A DNA stretch of 64,000 bases from Symbiodinium natans (lineage: Eukaryota > Sar > Dinophyceae > Suessiales > Symbiodiniaceae). Each line of letters starts with the position of its first letter. The first letter of the stretch is position 1. The position numbers were made by a program, and so were the translations under genes. This document shows positions 53,462 to 64,000 of this stretch, piece by piece. The DNA lies in assembly GCA_905221605.1 (NCBI GenBank), contig CAJNDS010001447.1:77501-141500 (forward strand), in the 5' to 3' direction. Under the pieces are notes generated by a model that saw only the letters and a list, made by a program, of their open reading frames with translations, did not search any database and was not told the origin of the DNA.

Positions 53462-53757
53462 AAACCCTAAACCCTAAACCCTAAACCCTAAACCCTAAAC
53501 CCTAAACCCTAAACCCTAAACCCTAAACCCTATAAACCCTAAACTATAAACCCTAAACCCTAAACCCTAAACCCTATAAACCCTAAACCCTAAACCCTAA
53601 GGTAAACCCTTATAAACCCTAAACCCTAAACCCTATACCCCTAAACCCTATAGACCCTAAACCCTAAACCCTAAACCCTAAACCCTAAACCCTAAACCCT
53701 AAACCCTAAACCCTAAACCCTAAACCCTATAAACCCTAAACCCTACTAAACCCTAAA
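53462..53757 (-). repeat. (CCCTAAA)n block with CCCTATAAA variants
   Basis: About 40 units. CCCTATAAA nonamers become frequent from here to 61 kb, in contrast to the left part of the window. Confidence 0.9.
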
Positions 53758-54731
53758 GGGTTTAGAGGGTTCATGGGGTTTATACCTTTTAGGGCTTACG
53801 GTTTATAGGGTCTAGGGTTTGTTAGCTTATGTAGGCTTCACCAGCTGAAGCCTCCTCAGGCTAGGCTGCGCTTGAACTGGGTTTGAGGTTTTTAGGGTTC
53901 ATAGGGTTGAAAAGGGTTTTAGGGCTTGCAGGGTTGGGTTTGCTTTTATTTAGGCTTCGCCGGCTTATCTTGCAGCGTTCTGTGCAAGCTTACACAGGGT
54001 ATATAAGGCACTTACCAGGGTTGATAGGTTTGACAAGCTGCGTTTTGCAGCTTTTGCTCGCCCGGCAGCCAGGGACACCAAAGTGGGCTCCCTGTTCCCC
54101 TATTTTCAAACCTCAGCAATCCTATTCCTAAGTGTAACCTCTGCCTGCATAGAGAGCCTACAAAAGGCTTCAATCCTCTACCCCACCATATGTATAAACC
54201 TTTGGTTTCTCCAGTATACCTATTCTAGGGCCCTCTTCCCCCTGGCTGCTCACTCAGCCCAGGCAGAGGAGCTGCGCAAACGCCTGAAGGCCAGAGTGTG
54301 AGAAGGCTGCAAGCCCTTCCTTAAATTTTGATTTTGGAGGAGTGGATCTGACTTGCGCTTCGAATATCTGTAGAGGTGCATAGCAAGCTGTTGTCTTAGA
54401 GGTCGTGGGGCATGCAACACTGTGGTGCTGGTGCAAGTCAAGCACAGCTGGGCCTGCATTTCAAGTCTAGGCATAGAGAGCTGTGTGCGATTCGAACATG
54501 TCATCTCGATGACGTGATGCTAGGGTTTCCGAAATGGGGAGTGCAGGATGCACTGATGGGGCAGAGTGTTGTGCTGCTTTGCAGAAGAAGTTTCATGGAG
54601 CTTGAAATGTGCAAAGCTTGAAAACGATCGATGTCCACTGCCGTTTGTGCTGATTCTACAACTGTCTGCTGCATGACCCACTCCAGCCTTCACCCACGGT
54701 AGGCCACGGCATGTGCGTTGGGCTGCCTCAG

Positions 54732-54812
54732 GTCGACATGCCACTGAGCAACAAAAGCTTGCTCAATGCCTATGCGAAGCTGGAAGGACTGCCGGTTGTC
54801 GGGGATTCTGGA
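54732..54812 (+). CDS. Exon-like segment
   Basis: After GGCTGCCTCAG the plus strand reads VDMPLSNKSLLNAYAKLE then GLPVVGDSG. Several GT donors lie in its last third. It may belong to the gene continued at 55.2-57.8 kb, but no phase link was established. Confidence 0.45.
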
Positions 54813-55216
54813 TTCTGTCCTAAAAACCCTATACCCTATGTAACCCGAAACCCTAGACAAGGATACGTGCTCGTCGTGCTCTCATGCAGTTGGCCTGTTT
54901 CTCCCACAGTGCTTACAAGCATGAAAATAACCCTAAACCCTTATAAACCCTTATAAACCCTAAACCCTATACCCTAAACCCTATAGGGTTTATAAACCCT
55001 ATAAACCCTAAACCCTATAAACCCTAAACCCTTAACCCTATAACCCTAAACCCTAAACCCTAAACACCCATCATGACCACAGTGCCTGTAAGGATCAAAA
55101 TAGTTCATAAGGTCCCTCGATGTCAGCTTGCACACCCATAATGACCGAAGGTGTGTCTTTGTAATCTTGTACCCTTGCTCCATTGAACTTCTTTGGGAAC
55201 CCTTGCCTTTCATTAG

Positions 55217-55278
55217 CAATGGAGCCACATGTGGCGCGGGCCCTGGTCATGCGCCTTTATGCTGGGCGTGTGCCAAAG
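55217..55278 (+). CDS. 20-codon exon, AG/GT flanked
   Basis: After CTTTCATTAG the plus strand reads MEPHVARALVMRLYAGRV then PK, before GTGTCC. The helical sequence is well bounded. It may be upstream of the methyltransferase-like gene starting at 55,870. Confidence 0.45.
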
Positions 55279-55869
55279 GTGTCCCCGCTGAATCGGGGTG
55301 GGGGGGGGGGGCTAAATTTGGTTACCCTGGACCCTCTATATGAGCCCCCTCTAACCTTTTATAAGTTTTGAAATCCTTGTAAACACTTAACCCTTTACAA
55401 AGTCTCAGAACCTGCAAAATCAGGAAACCCAACCCCCCCCATCACGAGCCGAGAAGGGGGGGTTGGGTTTCGGGTCCCAACAGGGCCACGCAGGGGTTGG
55501 GGGGGGTTAGGGGCTTGGGGAGCCTTGGGGGGAAGAGGATGTGGGCGGGGGGGAGGGGGGGTGTAGCAGTGCCTGAGGGTTAAGCAAGGCCTTTGGGAAG
55601 GGTTTAGGTTTTCAGGTTTGTAGAGTTTGTAATCATATTTCTGGGTTGTGGAATCCAGCACACCCCAGGTACTGGGCTTGTAGTGGTTCTTTGTAATTGG
55701 GGTTGCCTCTAGAACCCTCTGCTGAAGGTCATTGTGGTGTGTCTTTTGCTTCTGCTGGCCAACGCGAAGATGGATCTCACACGTGCCTCTTGACTGGCAA
55801 TGATGGGAAACCTTGTCTTGATGGCTGCTATATGCTTCAAATCGTTTGTGCAGCATCAATCGAATCTAG

Positions 55870-57809
55870 GTTTGGCGTTTTGCCGAATTCTTTGCCGGAG
55901 ATGGCAACGTAACAGCAGCTCTGCGCTCCTTTAAGATGCCTGGGGTGGCTCTGGATTTACGCTACAGTGGCCCGGCTATGGACTTCCTGTCCAACAGTGG
56001 ATATGCGCACCTTGTCTTCTCGGATTAAAGTTCGGTCTGCTGGGCGCTCTTCCTGTGATGTTCTGTTTTTGTTCTCTTCTAGAAGATTCTAGAGGCTGGC
56101 TCTGGGCGCAATCCTGCGCCGCCAGCCATCGAGTACGGTGCTACTGGCTCCGGTGTGTAGTACCATGGGCGTTTTCGTTTGCAACCACACGGGCCGGAAC
56201 ACCATGATGCCCCTGGGAAACACGGGGCGAGATGATGTTCGCAAAAGCAACATCATGGCCATCAGGCTTGGTGTTGGGAATTTTCGCTAAACCCATAAAC
56301 CGTATAGACCCTAAACCCTGTAAACCCTAAACCCAATAAACCTTATAAACCCTAAACCCTTATGGGGTTTCTCATGCTGGAATCTTGCCCTGGCTGCCAG
56401 GGTCACACTGTTGTGCTGGCTTCTGTCGGCCTTAGGGCATCGCTGGGTGGTGGAGCAGCCTTCTTCTGGGATGTGGCGTTTCTTGCCGTGGTGGCGTTTT
56501 TTCACGAAGTACATCCAAGTCACGTACCGTCAAGGGATATGGATGCGTGCTTACGGCTGTGCCTCTTTGAAGCGCACTTTCTTTTGGAGCAATTGCTCCC
56601 AGATCCACCTGCTGAATCTTGGCCCGTTGACGAAAGCATCTCGGCTTCTGAAGTCGTGTTTCTAGCCTCTGTTTTCGTGAAATGCTTTTGACTTGTTGGT
56701 CGGGGGGGGGGGGGGCTGGCATAGTTTCCCGAGGCTCAACGTGCCTCGGCAAAGCCCCTGTGCAAGCGATACTGGGATGAGAACTTGGGGAAAGAGCGCT
56801 ACACGGGCATCAAGAGCCGCCTCAAACCGTCTCAGACAGTGTTTGGAAACTCTGGGTGTTTCAGATGTTTAGCTATGGCTAAATTTGAAATGGGTGTTTC
56901 AGATGTTTAGCTATGGCTAAATTTGAAATGGGTTTTCCTAGACCCTATAAACCCTGCAAACCCTATAAACCCTAAACCCTATAAACCCTATAACCCTAAA
57001 CCCTAAATAAACCCTAAACCCTAAACAGGGGTACATAGCTATCTTGGAACAGGAGCTATACGCCCCGCTTTGGCAAGAAGTTTGCCTCCATTGCTGCAGA
57101 GCTGCAGCCAGCCCCAATGCGGCAGCCGACGGCTGCCCTGAATGTGAGTTAGCAATTATGATAACTATAAGACCTATAAATGTGGGTGTGCCTATTTAAA
57201 GCTCATAAATATCTATATGTTTTTTCCTGAAGGTTTGTATAGGGGGGCCTAAATACATAAACCACGCTGGCTTCGGTAGGCCTTAGAAGAAGTGAGACAA
57301 ACCCCTGCAATACTCAACCCTGAAAACCTTAACAACCCTGAAAGCCCTAAACCAACCCTGCCTACAACAATATTAGAGACCCTATAAACACTGAACCCTG
57401 AAACCTGACTTAGGGTGATTTGGTTTTAGCAAGGTTTCTCGCAAAGTCTGTATGGTTTAGGGTATAGGGTATTTTAGGGTTTAGGGTTTAGGGTTTAGGG
57501 TTTAGGGTTTAGGGTTTCGGGTTTCGGGTTCCGGGTTTAGGGTTTGTAATAGGGTTTAGGGTCTATAGGGTTATAGGGTTTAGGGGTTTAGGGTTTATAG
57601 GGTTTCCACCAGCTCAGGTTGTGCCCACTGACGCGTCGGTGAGCCTGCTCTTGGCTTCGATGAGCCATTACGAAGATGGGGCTTCTCGCTTTTGGGTGGA
57701 GGACGCGGGCTTGGCTTCGGTGGTGAGCTATTTGCTGCAGAGCTCGAATCTTGATGTGCCTCCAGAGCTGTACAGTGCTCTGGACCTCGAGGGCTTAGGG
57801 ATCCAGTAG
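55870..57809 (+). CDS. SAM-methyltransferase-like multi-exon gene (algal expansion family)
   Basis: Exons on the plus strand. 55,870-56,013 reads VWRFAEFFAGDGNVTAALRS, GVALDLRYSG; E-F-F-A-G-D-G is motif I of Rossmann methyltransferases and the following D sits at the end of strand 2. 56,093-56,265 reads LLAPVCSTMGVFVCNHTGRN, MMPLGNTGRDDVRKSN. From 56,401: LLSALGHRWVVEQPSSGMW, IWMRAYGCASLKRTFFWSN. From 56,734: KRYWDENLGKERYTGIKSR. 57,053-57,143: SYTPRFGKKFASIAAEL. 57,618-57,809: SRFWVEDAGLASVVSYLLQ to TAG. Phases fit at 56,013/56,093 (GT), 56,265/56,401 (GC donor) and 57,143/57,618 (GTGAGT). The exon 3-4 and 4-5 donors are unclear (GC or GA). Telomere-like blocks lie in three introns. The order LAPVCS, VEQPSSS-like, WSN resembles a family I recall from dinoflagellate genomes. 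Upstream exons are probable (54.7, 55.2 kb). Confidence 0.75.
56853..56936. repeat. 38-bp tandem duplication in an intron
   Basis: GGGTGTTTCAGATGTTTAGC then TATGGCTAAATTTGAAAT is present twice in direct succession, after the exon beginning 56,734. Confidence 0.95.
57440..57612 (+). repeat. Telomeric block in the last intron of the 55.9-57.8 kb gene
   Basis: TTTAGGG units with TTTCGGG and TTTATAGGG variants, ending only a few bases before the acceptor CCAGCTCAG at 57,609-57,617. Confidence 0.9.
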
Positions 57810-57899
57810 CTCCTGCCTGCAATGTATCCTGCTTTTCTCATAAACCCCTCCGCATGCTACTCTAACAGTTCTGCGTGCGCAGGCATGGGCTTTTCTGGG

Positions 57900-59560
57900 A
57901 GTCTTGCAGTGGCAAGGTCCACGCGTGAAATTTGGGGTGGCATGGCCCGCTCATGTTCCTGGGAACAGCTGCGTTGATTTCGCTCCCTTTTTCGGTTTTA
58001 CGTGCCACTTTGGGTTATAGAGGTCCTCAGGGTTTAGGGTTCCTATGAGACCTTGAATGTCTTCTGATCCCCCTCCCCCCCACCCCCCCGCCCCAAGAAT
58101 AGAACCTATGTAAGCCCCAAAAACGAAGACTATATGTAGGACCCTCAAGGGTTGCAGGCTTTCGAGGGATATATAGGAGAGTTTTGTTTCGGGAAGATGG
58201 TTCCTAAGCGCTCATACTCAGCCGTCTTGGTGTTTGTTGGTTGCTCTGGTTTAGGGTATTCGGGTATTACAAGGACTCCCGCCTACTAGCTCCAGCAGGC
58301 CTATAGGTATTCAGGGTATATATGAGCTCGGCTGCTAGGGTTACAGCCTTCTAGGGTTTACATAGGGTCTCTCTCTACCCTAAACCCCAAAGCCTTATAA
58401 ACCCTAAACCCTATAAACCCTAAACCCTATACCCTTCTAAACCTTAAACCCTAAACTCACCCTATATCTACTCGAATGCAGAATATCAACCCTAAACCCT
58501 ATAAACCCTAAACCCTAAACCCTATAACCCCTATAAACCCTAAGCCCTGTAAAAGCCCCAAGCTTGAAGAGCCTCTGAAACACCCCAAAACTGGAACCTT
58601 TACACTGGCCATTCTCTCCCCCCCCCATCTCTATACGCAAGCCCAAACCTCGAAAGTCCAACCCTGAATGCGAAGCCACTAGAACCCTGACACTTGGACC
58701 CTAGAACCTGTAAATCCCTTGATCCCTAAACCCTAAACCCTGAACCCTAAACCCTAAACCCTAAACCCTAAACCCTAAACCCTATACCCTAAACCCTTAT
58801 AAACCCTAAACCCTTATAAACCCTAAACCCTAAACCCTAAACCCTAAACCCGTCGCAATCGTCCCTTAATCCTTTCTTGCGAAACCCTAGAACCTTTAGA
58901 GCCCTTGATCCCAAAGGATCTTTAGGGTTTATAGGGTTTAGGGTAGTCACAATTGTCCCTCAATCCTCTAGCAACCGCAAAAGACCCTCCGAAACAGACC
59001 TTTGAACCCAGTACAGCACGAGAAACCAACGGAAAACGCCAGAGAAACACAGCAGAACACCCTCCAGCACATCTTAAGAGCTGCAAAACCCGAAACACCA
59101 AAAGCAAATGAACGCCTGCAACGTCCGGAGAAGCCAAAAAAGCAAGAAAACCAAAAAAAGAAGACCTGCAACGCCCGGAAAACCAAAAAACAACAAAAAA
59201 CCAAAAACTGAAGACCAGCAAGACCCAGAAACCAAAAAATAAAAAAACCAAAAAACACAAACCGTCCCAAAAACCAAAAAATGGCCTCGAAAACCCAAAA
59301 CACCCCAAAACAGAAAGCAACGGAAAACCAAAAAAGCAGCACGGAAAACCAAAAAAGTGCGCAAGAAACGCACGGAAACGAACAGAAAAATTAGGGGCCC
59401 CCCCTGACCAAAAAATTGGTATTTCGAGACAAATAGGAAAACCAAAAAACCTAACAACCCCAAAAAACTGGTAAACCCACCCTGAATGTTAAAAGCACAC
59501 CGTGCGCAGGAGACGAACCCCACAGATGTCATGGAGGTGCCAAGAGGGTTTAGGGTTTAG
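57900..59560. other. Non-genic stretch, A-rich and telomere-variant
   Basis: 57,900-58,560 contains scattered CCCTATAAA units and no convincing exon. 58,980-59,480 is an A/C-rich segment with recurring ACCAAAAAA and AAACCAAAA motifs. Frames over it are Lys/Gln-rich on plus or Phe/Trp/Leu-rich on minus because of composition only. Confidence 0.5.
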
Positions 59561-59764
59561 TGGGGGTTTTGTCAAGAAACCCTAAACCTCTACATGAATT
59601 AGAAACCCTCAACCCTAAACCCTAAACCCTAAACCATCTTGTAGGCGCGGCCTTCAGTTAACCCTAACCCTAAACCCTATAAACCCTCAAACCTAAACCC
59701 TAAACCATATATACACCTTAAACCCTATAAGCCCTATAAACCCTATAAACCCTATAAACCCTGT

Positions 59765-60430
59765 TTGCTTAGGGTTTATAGGGTTTATAGGGTTTATAGG
59801 GTTTATAGGGTTTATAGGGTTTATAGGGTTTATAGGGTTTATAGGGTTTATAGGGTTTAAGGTGTATATAAGGTTTAGGGTTTAGGGTTGAGGGTTTATA
59901 GGGTTTAGGGTTAGCGTTAGGGTTCCAGGGCCCGAGAATACCCGAAGACCCTTAAAACCCTAAAACCCAAATCGTTGAAGTTTAAGGGTGCAGAGAACTG
60001 GGTTGCTTAGCTGTTTGCTTAGGGTTTATAGGGTTTATAGGGTTTATAGGGTTTATAGGGTTTATAGGGTTTATAGGGTTTATAGGGCTTATAGGGTTTA
60101 TAGGGTTTAAGGTGTATATATGGTTTAGGGTTTAGGGTTGAGGGTTTATAGGGTTTAGGGTTAGCCTAGGGTTTAGGGTTTAGGGTTTAGGGTTTAGGGT
60201 TTAGGGTTTAGGGTTTAGGGTTTAGGGTTTAGGGTTTAGGATTTAGGGTTTAGGGTTTAGGGTTTAGGGTTTAGGGTTTAGGGTTTAGGGTTTAGGGTTT
60301 AGGGTTGCCGAAGACCCTTAAAACCCTAAAACCCAAATCGTTGAAGTTTAAGGGTGCAGAGAACTGGGTTGCTTAGCTGCTTGCTTAGGGTTTATAGGGT
60401 TTATAGGGTTTATAGGGTTTAGGGTTTTAA
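59765..60430. repeat. Duplicated blocks built from TTTATAGGG arrays
   Basis: TTGCTTAGGGTTTATAGGG arrays at 59,765, 60,012 and 60,383 are followed by GGTGTATATAAGG/TGG sequence in the first two. GCCGAAGACCCTTAAAACCC/TAAAACCC and GAAGTTTAAGGGTGCAGAGA occur at about 59,942 and 60,306. GGTCTTCGGGTATTC at 60,427 is the inverse of the segment at 59,935. Confidence 0.9.
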
Positions 60431-60806
60431 GGGTCTTCGGGTATTCTAGGGCCCTGGAACCCTAAGGCCAAACTCCGGGCTTGGGCTGCAAGTGTTTTGG
60501 GGTTTTAGGGTTCTAGGGTTTAAGGGACCCTCCTAAACCCCCAGAACCGTAGATAAACTCTAAGGCCTGCAATGGGCTGTAAGGGTTTTGGGGTTTTAGG
60601 GTTCTAGACCTTAGGGTCCTCTGAACCCCCCCTAAACCCTATATAAGCCCGAAAACCCAATTCCAAGCAGCTCCAGACCCCGGCTGCAGAGTTTTACGGT
60701 TTAGGGTTTATAGGGTTTATAAACCCTAAACCCTATAAACCCTATAAACACCCTAAACCCTAAACCCTCTAAACCCTAAACCCTAAACCCTAGGCAGCCT
60801 CGGCAC

Positions 60807-60875
60807 CCGATAGTGCTGCGCAGGGATGTTGTAGCTCTCAGGGTGGTCCCACTTGATGACGACCTGCTTGGACAT
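60807..60875 (-). CDS. First exon, 23 codons, between telomeric arrays
   Basis: The minus-strand ATG at 60,875 opens MSKQVVIKWDHPESYNIP then AQHYR and ends before GTGCCG. The sequence is strongly protein-like. The upstream side is (TTTAGGG)n on plus (60,885 onward), the downstream side CCCTAAA-type. No further exon was found in the repeat-rich flanks, so the gene may be interrupted or decayed. Confidence 0.55.
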
Positions 60876-60884
60876 CACTCCCAG

Positions 60885-61320
60885 GGTTAGGGTTTAGGGT
60901 TTAGGGTTTAGGGTTTAGGGTTTATAAGGGTTATAGGGTTTAGGGTTTAGGGTTATAGGGTTTAGGGTTTATAAGGGTTTAGGGTTAAGGGTTAAGGGTT
61001 TAGGGTTTAGGGTTTATAGGGGGTTTAGGGTTTAGGTTATAGGGTTTAGGGTTTAGGGTTTAGGGTTTAGGGTTTAGGGTTTAGGGTTTAGGTTTAGGGT
61101 TTAGGGTTTAGGGTTTAGGGTTTAGGGTTTAGGGTTTAGGGTTTAGGGTTTAGGGTTTAGGGTTTAGGGTTTAGGGTTCAGGGTTCAGGGTTTAGGGTTC
61201 AGGGTTTAGGGTTTAGGGTTTAGGAGGTTTAGGGTTTAGGAGGTTTAGGGTTTTAGGGTTTAGGGTTTAGGGTTATAGGGTTTTAGGGTTTAGGGTTTTA
61301 GGGTATTTAGGGCCTCATAG
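60885..61320 (+). repeat. Long (TTTAGGG)n array with TTTATAAGGG and TTCAGGG variants
   Basis: About 60 units, one of the longest arrays in the window. It ends in unique sequence at 61,325. Confidence 0.93.
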
Positions 61321-61544
61321 GGTCGAAACCCAAGCCCCAGCAGCACCCGAACCTTATCAGCTTGGGAGTTTTAGGGTTCTAGGGTCTTATAATTAAGCTT
61401 TTATGGCCTTCCGCTGTCAGGCCACAGTGCCCTTGCAACCCCCATAAACCCTAAGACCCAGAAGCCCCAGAGGCAGGCCCATGAAATCCTTCAACCCCAA
61501 CAAATCACAAACCCTAATACCCTAAAAGCCTTATGAGGGTTCTT

Positions 61545-61745
61545 GTTTATGAGAGGGTGGGTGGGTTGGGCGGGCTCGAAGATGCTCTGGATGCTGTGGT
61601 CGTGCGTCTGTCCTCTGACCGAGCATGTAGGCAATCATGCGGTCCAGCCGACGCAATTCTGGATTGTGATGGTCCTTCGCGATGTAGTCGTGCCGATCCA
61701 AGTGTCGGAATACGAACAGCGACCGTGCTTCCTCTTGCCGCACAT
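61545..61745 (-). CDS. Possible exon, weak
   Basis: The minus strand reads RHLDRHDYIAKDHHNPEL then RRLDRMIAYMLGQR. His/Asp/Arg-rich, protein-like. Plus-strand frames are equally long. No splice sites were fixed. Confidence 0.3.
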
Positions 61746-62400
61746 AACGCGCACACCCCGCGCAGCGTTAAAACTGATTAGTTGGGCTGCCCAATCGGCC
61801 TCATGCGGCGATTCGCTTCGCAGGTCTTCTTAGGGCTTCAAATAGGGTTCTTACCAACCATGCCAAAATCCTCTGAAATCCCTGGACAACACGTCAAGGA
61901 AGTCCTCTTTGTCTGTTTATATAGGGTGGGGTGAGGGTTTCTTAGGGTTTCTAGAGTTCTAGGGTTGTTGGGCTCATTAGGGAGTGTACGTAGGGTCTTG
62001 GGCTTTTAGGGCAACTATGGTCTTAGGGCTTTAGGATTGGGCTTTTAGGGTTTTAGGGATTTAGGGCTTTAGGGCCCTCTAAACCCTTTAGAGCCACCTA
62101 GCTAGTTGTCCTAAACTCTGATATATTACCCTGAAGATTTCTCAACCCTACCTCAAAAATCCTAAGGCCTTTAGGCCTTTGCAGGGTCCAAAACCCACAA
62201 AACCCTAAACCCTCTAGACCCTATAAACCCTTCAAGAAATGACCTGGCTGGCCTTCAGAGCAGCAAGCGGGCACTGCCTGGTCGTGATGGTGTGCTTTAT
62301 AGATTGGGTTTTCGGCTTCGAGGGTCTTAAAGGTCCACACAGGGTCTTCTGGTATTGTCGGGCCTTGCTTGGGTTGTTTTCCTAGCCCCTGCTTGGGGCC

Positions 62401-63878
62401 ATGTCGTGTAGCAGCCTCTATGTGGGCATGAAGAACCTGGAGGATCAGGGCGAGGGTCTAATGGCTACGCCAAGCAAGGCTTCTGTCTTGGAAAACGGGG
62501 GGAGGTGTACAACTAAGAACATGTAGGGGAGGGGGGGGGGGGTGCCCTGCAGGTCAAGAAAGAAAATGAGGATGACCACATGTTGGGCTTGTCTCCAGAG
62601 ACAGCAGAGCTGTGGAAATCTATGCGGGACACTCCAGAATCCAAGGCCCTCAAGGCAGAGTACTTGCAAGCGCACAATGCTCTCCGTCGTGGCTACTTAG
62701 CTTATATTTTTCTGCCCAATTAGCTTACGTGTTTTTTTTTTCTCCTCCTTCCTGGCTGGGTGTTCCACCCCGCCCGTCTGCCCGTGTATGAGGCTTCTCC
62801 AGTGGAAGTGCCGGGGGCAGTGTGTGGCCTCCACCAAAGGGCCCTGAGCAACCGCAGGCTATGGCCCCACAACAGCAGGTTATGTCCCCGCACGTGCACC
62901 AGGTTATGGCCCCGCAAGCAATGGCCCCGCAAGCACATCAACAGGTTATGGCCCCCCAAGCACATGAGCAGGTTATGGCCCCCCAGGTTATGGCCTCGCA
63001 AGCACATGAGCAGGTTATGGCCCCGCAAGACAAGAGTCAGCTTGAAGAGGACACAATGCCACCCGCCAAGAGAATGAAGCAGGAGCAAGCCGTCCAAGAC
63101 GAAATGAACATTCGCTTGGCAGCCATGCGTAAGGAAATGGTGGATGCCTTGGCCAAGCACGAGGAGGAGCTGCAGGAGGCTACGCGTCGGCACCGAGCAA
63201 GAATGCAACAGGAGGAGCAAGAGCATGAAGCCAGGATGAAAGCAAGAGAAGCAGCAATGCAACAGAAGGAGCAAGATAATGAAGCCAGGATGAAACAACA
63301 AGAAGAGGACTCACGACTGCGTATGCAGGAGGAGAGGGACACTCATGAGCATGATCTTGCCCTCATCATTGAGCACGTGTCCTCTGTGAAAGCAGAACAA
63401 GAGGCTAGGTCTGTGCAGAAAAGCCAAGAACAAGGGGCTTCGTCTGTGCAGAAAATCCACGACGATGCAAAGGACAGGCTGCGTGCAAAGCTAGGCAGAG
63501 CACCACTGACCACACCCTCGCCAACACATCCTGGCCCCAGCCCGCCTTCACAGGCTTCTGTGCTATGCCCACCTGCGCCGCGCCCTGCCCCGATTCCCAC
63601 GCAAGTTGAGCCTACGAGGCTTGCACTTGCATTGCCGCCTCTGCCAACCCCTGCCTCGTCGGCTTTTCCAACACACGTGCCGAGCACCAGTCCGGCCTCT
63701 GCGCCTGTGCCGCCCCCCGTGCCAGACAGCCAGCAGGCCATAAGTGCAAGCGTGTTTCCCCAGGGCATCGGGGCGGGTCCCTTCAACTCCAGTACACACC
63801 CTGCTGCTTGGGGGGCTCTCTACCGTATGACTCGCCAACCGGACTGTTTGGCCGACATCAAAGCGCAGTGGGATGCAG
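62401..63878 (+). CDS. Coiled-coil protein, at least two exons, function unknown
   Basis: The clearest small exon, from 62,553 (after GTGCCCTGCAG), reads VKKENEDDHMLGLSPETAE, LWKSMRDTPESKALKAEYL and QAHNALRRG. An earlier segment from the ATG at 62,401 (MKNLEDQGEGLMATPSKAS) is likely but its phase was not matched. The large exon, from about 62,815, begins with repeated QVMAPQAHE units (8-9 residues, Met/Ala/Pro/Gln). A long charged coiled coil follows (EEELQEATRRHRARMQQEE, REAAMQQKEQDNEARMKQ), then a Pro/Ser/Ala-rich linker. It ends NSSTHPAAWGALYRMTRQ, LADIKAQWDA before GTTGGC at 63,879. The repeat plus coiled coil plus low-complexity layout suggests a scaffold or nucleic-acid-associated protein; this is inference. 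The gene probably continues beyond the window. Confidence 0.65.
62830..63015 (+). repeat. In-frame VMAPQ repeat within the coding exon
   Basis: GGTTATGGCCCCGCAAGCAC-type units of 24-27 bp recur about eight times, in the reading frame of the 62.4-63.9 kb gene. Confidence 0.85.
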
Positions 63879-64000
63879 GTTGGCATGCTGCTTTTAGGGT
63901 TATACACGGGGTTAAACATTTTACTGGGTGATTCTTTGACTAGGGTAGTGCTTTTCTTTGAGGTTGGATACCCAACCCTATATAAACCCTACAGAAACCC

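Noticed and set aside
54412-54621. Plus ORF MQHCGAGASQAQLG... as a gene
   Set aside because: The minus strand is equally open over the same bases and no splice or motif support was found.
58922-59532. Phe/Trp/Leu-rich minus ORFs resembling membrane proteins
   Set aside because: The plus strand is an AACCAAAAA-rich low-complexity tract; its complement gives hydrophobic residues by composition.

Overview
The window looks like nuclear DNA of a microbial alga, most likely a dinoflagellate. The evidence is (i) thousands of bases of Arabidopsis-type telomeric repeat (TTTAGGG/CCCTAAA) and its variants scattered through the whole 64 kb on both strands rather than at one end; (ii) small exons with GT, GC and possibly GA donors; (iii) a Mei2-like RRM protein, an ASCH-domain protein and a multi-exon SAM-methyltransferase-like protein, families I associate with dinoflagellate genomes; and (iv) many short palindromic MITE-like elements. 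No rRNA, tRNA or organelle gene was recognised. The lineage call is an inference from these traits; no search was run.

Layout. 1-5.2 kb: telomere-like repeats with small exon-like islands. 5.3-6.0 kb: an ASCH-domain gene on the minus strand. 6.05-10.55 kb: a composite satellite locus (42-bp, 61-bp and 74-bp units), largely free of stop codons, followed by a 14-bp repeat at 10.64-10.97 kb. 11.1-49 kb: a mosaic of telomeric-repeat blocks (many 50-190 bp, some longer), MITEs, homopolymer C/G runs and islands of 60-250 bp that read as exons. It includes a five-exon minus-strand gene at 11.6-12.8 kb, a copia RNase H remnant at 14.4-14.9 kb, the Mei2-like gene at 22.2-22.9 kb and a methyltransferase-like exon pair at 26.8-27.1 kb. 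49.5-52.3 kb: a plus-strand gene with an intron holding a ~240-bp GT microsatellite. 52.4-53.4 kb: a 321-bp tandem triplication. 54-57.8 kb: exons of a plus-strand SAM-methyltransferase-like gene. 57.9-62 kb: mostly telomere-variant arrays with one clear small exon. 62.4-63.9 kb: part of a coiled-coil gene.

Main observation. Telomeric-repeat blocks repeatedly sit exactly between open, protein-like segments, and the reading phase is preserved when a splice is placed at the block edges. The cleanest case is 33,677-33,787, a 111-bp block of nothing but (TTTAGGG)n-type units on the coding strand. It starts GT, ends AG, and joins two exons in phase 0. A second case rebuilds a methyltransferase-like motif (LELGAGFLGLE) across a GC-AG intron carrying telomere-like repeats at 26,882-27,001. 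Because GTTTAG is contained in the repeat itself, any (TTTAGGG)n insert carries its own GT...AG. I propose that telomeric repeats in this genome behave like introner elements: spliceable insertions that break genes into small exons.

The exon calls rest on open frames, composition, splice-site placement and phase agreement read by eye. Opposite-strand frames are also open in several islands. Transcript data would decide.
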